The notes under the pieces were generated by a model. The model saw only the letters and a list, made by a program, of their open reading frames with translations. It did not search any database and was not told where the DNA came from. From NCBI GenBank assembly GCA_903813345.2, contig CAIIXF020000004.1:1753525-1817524 (forward strand): a stretch of 64,000 bases of DNA, given 5' to 3'. Position numbers and translations under genes: made by a program. Below are positions 57,705-64,000 of this stretch, one piece after another. Source of the DNA: Owenia fusiformis (Eukaryota; Annelida; Polychaeta; Sabellida; Oweniidae). Numbering within the stretch: the first letter of the stretch is position 1; the number at the start of each line of letters is the position of its first letter.

Positions 57705-58217
57705 GTAGTTTTAAACAGGTTCATGATATTTAGATATGAAAATGGAAATAAATATATAAGCGCAAATGCCAAAGGGAAAGGTGACTAAAATCTTTAAAGA
57801 AACCCAACAAGATTAACATATTACCATGTAAAAATGCACTAATCTAAAAACCAGGCACGATTTCCTCTTTATCCATAACAAATTCACAAAATACACATAC
57901 AGCAGAACCTATTGAAGTGAACAGTTAATTGAAGTGTGCTACAAAAAAACTTTGAAAATGTTTCGAGAAAAACACTTTAACTGTGAAAAACTGTATATAT
58001 GCAAATCTTTGCAGGTCTATAATCATTATGATGAAATTCAGTCATTTAAAATATTTGTTAAGATAAACTATGTGGAGATGTTGACAAATTCTTAGAATTT
58101 TTAAGCCATTCATCCGGTGCAACATTTTGCGACATATTTTACTCACTAGTGGACGTGTAGCAAGCATTTCGATTGATATTACTAGACGAGGTATCACTAC
58201 ACTTAACTTTAAAATGT

Positions 58218-61200
58218 TCAAAAATTTTCTTCATACAGATATTTTATGTAATCTGACATCTGTTTTTGTTTACCATTAATTTCTTCTTTGGGTTCAGCTT
58301 CCGTAATTTCCCCGGGCATCGCGCAGCTGATATCCGTCTCGTAGATCCCGGATTCGGAAGCGAGCTTTTTGCCCTGGAAAAATATACAGTGATTGTGTAA
58401 TGGATAAAACATAACTACAGGATTAGATGAAATAATGGCCGATGGCCGAAGTCCCGATACCATTATTTCTCCTTAGAGCCAATGCGAATGGGTTATCTAA
58501 CTTAAACCCCACACTGACTCCTATAAAAGGTAAATGGTTCATGAGCGATTTAAGCTAACACTTGACATTTCAATTGTAAAAAATTCTATTGCACATTATA
58601 TTATATTTTGTAACTATTTAGAGGTAAATGACTTGATGAGCGAGTGAGTAGGGTGTAATTAGTTCAACGTCAGTGCATTGGATGTAAAAGACCAGGTACA
58701 GTGAATATTGAACATTGATTAACGTGGGGGAGAATTCGAAAGTTAGCTTAGCTAAATACTGTGGGTAGCAACACAACCACAAATTTTACCCAATCACAAA
58801 CAAAGTGATTTACATGTATTTTTTGTTTTTTAATGAGTAGGTATTTTTTCTATGTTTTGTGAAAGTGTCAAGGAAAAGTATTGAAAAATAAAAAAATGAG
58901 TAATGTTTTTGGATGAACTTATTGAACGACCTGGCATAAAATAATAAATTGTTTCATTTTAGAGAATGCACACTATCAAAAACGGTGGATCAACTTTTGT
59001 GCCACACTGGTTTTTGATAGCGTGCCAAATGTCCATTTCTATAAAAAAAAAAATATAACACTTCTTTTTTACAACTGTACATATTCTAAAATAAACTACA
59101 TTTCATTCTATTGTGTTGCTGCCTAAGCGGGTTAATCACATTTAAAAAAAAGAGTTTATCATTTTACCTGAATGATAATTTTCTCAAATTCCTCCGCATC
59201 AGATTTTGAGCTGAACTGTGCCCTTAATGTGAGCCTGATTGGTTGATTTGTAGCAAAGTCGATTGCCTCCCATTCGCAATACTTTTTCTTTTTCTTGCAG
59301 TTCCTAAGTGTTTGAAGTGTTTAAATGTCACAAAATATGGTCTAGAGTGGGCAGTGCTAGGACATGTATACTTTTTAAACAGTCATATCTTTGAACATCA
59401 GTATTTAATGACAATAAACATGTTATGAGTGTCATTTGGGAATATTTTATGCTGATTTAGCTTCTTCGAGACTTACCTCTGAATCCTTGTTTCCGTGGCA
59501 ACCAGATGGTTACACATTATATTGCCATCCTCTCCATGCATCGTAACTCGTGCACCAAGGAACTCGCCATCATGTACAACTATAAGCTCTCCGGATCCCA
59601 AACGCTAAAACACAATCTACAATTTATTCACAGTCAGAAGTTCCCATCATAACATAACCATTTCATTATCTCATCAAAGTGAAAATAAGCCACACGGTGA
59701 ACAGAATCGCACCCTTGAACAGAATACACTTTTCGGGATGGAAAATCCAAAATGGCCACCTTAACATTTACCCAGAATGCCGAAAAACTAATGAGTTATA
59801 AACTTTCATAGGTAGAAACATCCCTGAAAATTTCAAATGAATCCCTCAAACGGTTTGGCTGGAAACCTGTACACAAGCCTTCACAGACATGATTTTAGGA
59901 CGAAAAATCCAAAATGGCTGCCTTAACATTTACCCAGAATGCCGAAAAACTAATCAGTTCTAAACTTTCATAGATCCCTGAGAATTTCAAATGAATCCCT
60001 CAAATGGTTTGGCTGGAAACCTGTAGACAAGTCTTGACAGACAAGATTTTAGGACGGAAAATCCAAAATGGCCGCCTTAACATTTCCCCAATATGCCGAA
60101 AAACTAATCAGATCTAAACTTTCATAGGTAGAAACATCCATGAAAATTTCAAATGAATCCCTCAAACGGTTTGGCTGAAAACCTGTAGACAAGCCTTGAA
60201 AGACAAGATTTTAGGACGGAAAATCCAAAATGGCCGCCTTAACATTTACCCAGAATGCCGAAAAACTAATCAGTTCTAAACTTTCATAGGTAGAAACATC
60301 CCTGAGAATTTCAAATGAATCCCTTAAACGGTTTGGCTGGAAACCTGTAGATAAGCCTTGACAGACAAGATTTTAGGACGGAAAATCCAAAATGGCCGCC
60401 TTAACATTTACCCAGAATGCCGAAAAACTAATCAGTTCTAAACTTTCATAGGTAGAAACATCCCTGAGAATTTCAAATGAATCCCTCAAACGGTTTGGCT
60501 GGAAACCTGTAGACAAGATTATTCAGGACGCCCGCCCAACCGCCCGCCCGCCCAACCGCCCGGCAAACTGATTACAATATAGCACCTAAGGGTGCGATAA
60601 AGATCAATCTTTCAATCTATCAGAACTTTAATTTTTTACTCATGATCAACCAGTCAACTATAGTTTGATCTCATTCAATTTATTAGAACCATCCTTATTC
60701 AACCAGTTTGAAATTTAACGTGATCTCATTGAACTTTACAAAAATATCATGCGATTATTCAACCAGTCTTGAATATTGTGTATAAGTGCTCATAATGGCA
60801 TACCTGTGGTTGGTTACACCCGTCAATGGTAGATAATGTAACTTGTTTCTGAAAGAGGATTTTTTGTTCATCGTCGTCATTTTCAATCTTATCACCATGG
60901 TCATCTTTGTAGCCACCAGCTGCTTCATCATCTTCATTCTCATCATTGATTTGTTCGTCATCGTTTTGTTCATCATTGTTGGTAATCTTGCTGCCAGCTG
61001 CTTCTGGTTGGGAAATCGCCACTGCATTCAACCCAACAATTGAATAATAATTTTATGTGGTTGTCACTAGGTTATTCATAGATGTTTAACTCGTATACAT
61101 ATGAACTGGAAATGAACATCGTCTGTACCATGTTTAAATTCATTTGAAAATATAATCTCGCAGGCATTCATTAAATATTATAGTTTGAATAAAAAAGGTA

Positions 61201-61738
61201 ACTTTAATTAGGCTCCATCTCACTTACCTTGACCTACATGCAGTTTCTTTGCATCATCCAGATTTTCCATATCGCCTGTCACGTCAACAGTCATGGTTTC
61301 CTCAATTATGACTTCTCTGTTATCATCATTGAATTCATCAGCGTCTTTATCATCATTGTTTTGTTCATTAATGTCCATCACATCGTCGATGCTTGCACTC
61401 GCATCATGGAACTCATCATCATCAGCTTCGTTAACTATAAGAATGGTCACAATTCTAGGTATTGTCTCAAAACTAACTAATTAAATCCTTGACCTCCAGC
61501 CAATGTAAAATGTAACTCAAAATTTATCGATTTAATTTTAAAGTATCTTCCTTTCAAGTACCGTTTAGCAAAATAGATCGACATACTGGATAGGCAAAAT
61601 TGATATTAAATTAGATTGAAATACTGCTTTACCATCATGATCACTCTCTCCCCCAGCTTCTTGAAAGTCAATTTCCCGAGGCATTGCACACACAATATCC
61701 CTCTCAGAAATCCCTGACAGATTTGCAGATTCTTTACC
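58218..61738 (-). CDS. Second Ran-binding-like gene, 3' part (paralogue, runs off the right edge)
   Basis: Six exons with matching phases: 61738-61633, 61434-61228, 61021-60804, 59604-59477, 59303-59168 and 58373-58218. The first is the last exon of one divergent Ran-binding-like module (GKESANLSGISERDIVCAMP). Then come two Asp/Glu-rich linker exons, and a complete second module (KILFQKQVTLSTI; LGSGELIVVHDGEFLGARVT; CNHLVATETRIQR; YCEWEAIDFATNQPIRLTLR; GKKLASESGIYETDISCAMP). So this gene carries at least two tandem modules, while the 21.5 kb gene has one. The end is ambiguous: the last exon either stops at 58218 or splices at AATG|gtaaac (about 58276), the position where its sister exon at 61633 splices. 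Upstream exons lie beyond the window. Confidence 0.7.
59741..60525. repeat. ~160-bp tandem satellite, five copies
   Basis: Units start near 59741, 59902, 60057, 60219 and 60381. Each begins 'gaaaatccaaaatggc' and includes 'acccagaatgccgaaaaact', 'tttcaaatgaatccctcaaa' and 'ggtttggctggaaacctgta'. It lies inside an intron of the Ran-binding-like gene and ends in a short CCCGCCCAACCG cluster. Confidence 0.93.
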
Positions 61739-62039
61739 CTGAAATAATAGGACCATAGAATGTATTTTTAAGGTTATTATCCATTTGTTAAGGAGATATT
61801 TCAAATTACACAAGGATGGCTTGAAAACCGTTATCAGCATAATACTAAAGAGCTGTTCTTCAGTTCCCGTCACAGTGGTTTAAATGTGTAAACATTAATT
61901 AAATATACTTATCAATGTACTTATCCCAAATGCTACATGTACCAGCTAAGATAAAATTTCAATTATACACTGATAACAGGATCTTAAGAGGTTCTGGACA
62001 AATCATTTGATTCTGGACTTGACATATTTTTTTTCCAAC

Positions 62040-62490
62040 GAAATCACATCCAAGGGTTGAATTTTTATTGGATATTTAGAGAGCGAGTCCTGTATTGATT
62101 TCAATAAAAAGGTTAAAATAGAACGCTATTTGAGAGTTAATCTTATACTTTCATTACATTGATAAATTAAGGCAAATTCTGAAAAATTTTAAAGTGCATT
62201 TTTTATGAAATATTATCCAAGTATTTAGATGAAACGGTCTTATTTAAATACAAATCATAACATGATGATATTTTTTCATAAAATATTTCATTAAGAAATT
62301 CAATTGAAGGCTCAAGATAAAACGAGCTAATTTAGGTGAAAACCCTTACATGATGATGTGTTTTCATGACTTCTTTCATAAAATTCCATCAAGGGGTGAA
62401 AATAAAATGATCACGAGGATAGGTTTTCTTGGATATTTTCTATGAAATCCCATCCAGTGGTCAAGGTAAAATTTTTATTTGGTATATTTG
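62040..62490. repeat. Degenerate ~100-bp tandem units
   Basis: About four weak copies of the pattern 'atgaaat.ccatc.a.gggt..a..ataaaat' followed by 'gatatttt'. No coding potential. Confidence 0.4.
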
Positions 62491-62689
62491 GTCACGTGTT
62501 CGAACCCATAGAACCATATAGGAACGTCATTTTGAATGTTACGTGATAAATCCATATAAGGCTTTTAGAACAATGTGGGGAAAGATGAGGGGAAACCCCT
62601 GACACCTGTTCACGATTTTATCCGAACGTTCATCGGATCATTTCGGTTTTTATGCACTTCATTATTTTACCGAAGTTTGCCGATTCGAT

Positions 62690-63085
62690 TCGTCGTATTT
62701 CGGAATATTGGGGACAATTTTATACTCCATTGGGAGTATTTTTAATCTACTTCTTATTACGAAGATTCCCGAACCTTGTTCGGATTAATCCGGATTTTCT
62801 GACCTACTTCATCTACCGAGATTTAACGAGTTTACATTCGGCTCATTTCGGAATCCTGGTGACAATTTTATACTCCATTGGAGTATTTTTGATCTACTTC
62901 TCTGGATTTTTGATCTACTTCTTATGACGAAGATTCCCGAATCAGTTCGGATTAATCCGGATTTTCTGACCTACTTTATCTACCGAGATTTAACGAGTTA
63001 ACATTCGTCTCATTTCGGAATCCTGGTGACAATTTTATACTCCATTGGAGTATTTTTGATCTACTTTTTCTGGATTTTGCCCTAC
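62690..63085. repeat. ~180-bp tandem repeat, 2.3 copies
   Basis: Shared words: 'gacaattttatactccattg', 'gagtatttttgatctacttc', 'cgaagattcccgaa', 'ttcggattaatccggatttt' and 'taccgagatttaacgagtt'. A 91-codon frame inside it reflects the repeat, not a gene. Confidence 0.85.
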
Positions 63086-63124
63086 TTATTATAAGTTGAC
63101 AGCAAGCAAATCAAAAAGTTCGCC

Positions 63125-63191
63125 ATGAACGGGTTTCGATCGACTAACCTAGAGAGTGGAAGCTAAACACGCTAGCCATGAGGCTAACGTT
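63125..63191 (-). ncRNA. tRNA-like sequence, probable SINE head
   Basis: On the minus strand TTAGCCTCATGGCTAGCG resembles a tRNA D-arm / A box, and GATCGAAACCC about 35 nt later fits the B box consensus GWTCRANNC. An anticodon-arm-like stem TTTAG/CTAGG has a 10-nt loop, too long for a working tRNA. It is therefore more likely a tRNA-derived SINE or tRNA pseudogene. Confidence 0.35.
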
Positions 63192-64000
63192 CACCTGTGT
63201 GAGATGATAAAAGTATCATATATTTATACCGAGCGTCAATTTAGAATGATCTTCGCTTTTGACTCCACTTAGATACAACTCGTCAGTTGTATCCAGAATA
63301 GGTGAACGCCTATGGTGTTAGTGAATAACCAAATCCCAGGCGAGTGGTTCGTATCCCACCGTGATATGTTATTTTTGCTTTATTAATACGACAGAAAGGA
63401 GCAAGGTGTAGGTTTGAAAACAAGACGTACGTTTATTTCAATACAGTTTTAGAAACATTAACCTCTGATAATTGAAGGATTTCCACTTCTGAAGCGCGAC
63501 TAGATCTAAGAAGTTCATTAATCAAGACAGTGTAAACCTTTTAGATATATGTTAGACAATGTACACGCCCCGTGTGGAATCAACTAAATGTTACATTTTG
63601 GATTTCATTGAGATCCTGTCATAGTCCTAAAATTTATTTTTCTGGAACATCATTTTTCAACACTGATACAAATTTCCCTGACATTTCCATGACATGTCTA
63701 CAGTTTCAAAATTCCCGTACTCTTTGGCCCTTTTTGACCTTATTTTAAAATTCTCTGACATTTCAGGCACTTGGAAAATTAAATCAAAACCCTGACATTT
63801 CCAGGTGTGTACGAACGCTGGAATTATTCTTAAAATATCCTTCAAACAAAAGGGGAAAATGCTATGCACAAATACATGTACTCTAATTTAGTTTGTATTG
63901 TAATGCGTTGTATTACATTGCATTGCATTGTATTGTGTATTTATTTGAGTGTCCGTTGACGGTAAAGAAGGCATTTAAAAGTTATTTGTGAAACTTAATA

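Noticed and set aside
61220-61484. Plus-strand frames rich in Ser/Ile over 61.2-61.5 kb
   Set aside because: They are antisense shadows of the acidic linker exon 61434-61228.

Overview
This window is AT-rich animal DNA: split genes with GT-AG introns and many transposons, MITEs, fold-back elements and tandem repeats. Gene content (a carotenoid oxygenase-like gene, an apolipoprotein L-like gene, a TRIM gene, nucleoporin genes) together with CR1/Jockey-like and L1/Tx1-like LINEs, Tc1/mariner and PIF/Harbinger elements suggests a marine invertebrate, perhaps a mollusc or other lophotrochozoan. The species cannot be fixed from the sequence alone.

Layout. 1-3.07 kb: satellite-like and degenerate repeats. 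3.24-6.60 kb (+): a two-exon, secreted carotenoid-oxygenase-like gene with all four iron-binding histidines and a 1.1 kb mariner element in its intron. 7.58-11.75 kb (-): a seven-exon helical-repeat (TPR-like) protein ending in a J domain. 11.75-15.9 kb: repeats and MITEs. 15.9-16.8 kb (-): an apolipoprotein L-like gene broken by one frameshift. 17-21.4 kb: hairpins and a 50-bp minisatellite. 21.49-40.74 kb (-): the centrepiece, a nucleoporin gene of at least 13 exons. 41.4-42.2 kb: a long fold-back element. 42.25-43.43 kb (-): a TRIM RING/B-box protein. 43.88-44.96 kb: a mariner with long terminal inverted repeats. 47.4-53.9 kb (+): LINE ORF1 and ORF2, both open. 54-58 kb: repeats. 58.2-61.74 kb (-): the 3' part of a second, paralogous Ran-binding gene that probably runs off the right edge. 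62-64 kb: tandem repeats and a tRNA-like SINE head.

The main discovery candidate is the 21.5-40.7 kb gene. Its exons join in phase at every junction (13 exons, 8,121 nt, 2,706 codons plus stop). They encode, in order: an FG segment with a shortened Ran-binding domain and a RanBP2 zinc finger; Nup98-type GLFG repeats; a complete Nup98-type GLEBS motif (the RAE1-binding element) split over two exons; more GLFG repeats; a second, half GLEBS fused in frame to a 4.9 kb RanBP2/Nup358-type exon with three Ran-binding domains and three zinc fingers; a SUMO-E3 internal-repeat/SIM exon; and a divergent Ran-binding-like module. It therefore looks like a Nup98-Nup358 chimeric nucleoporin. It would place GLFG and RAE1-binding functions on the same polypeptide as RanGTP and SUMO functions. 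No Nup358 N-terminal TPR domain, cyclophilin domain or Nup98 autoproteolytic domain was found in the window. The 5' end of the gene is not resolved.
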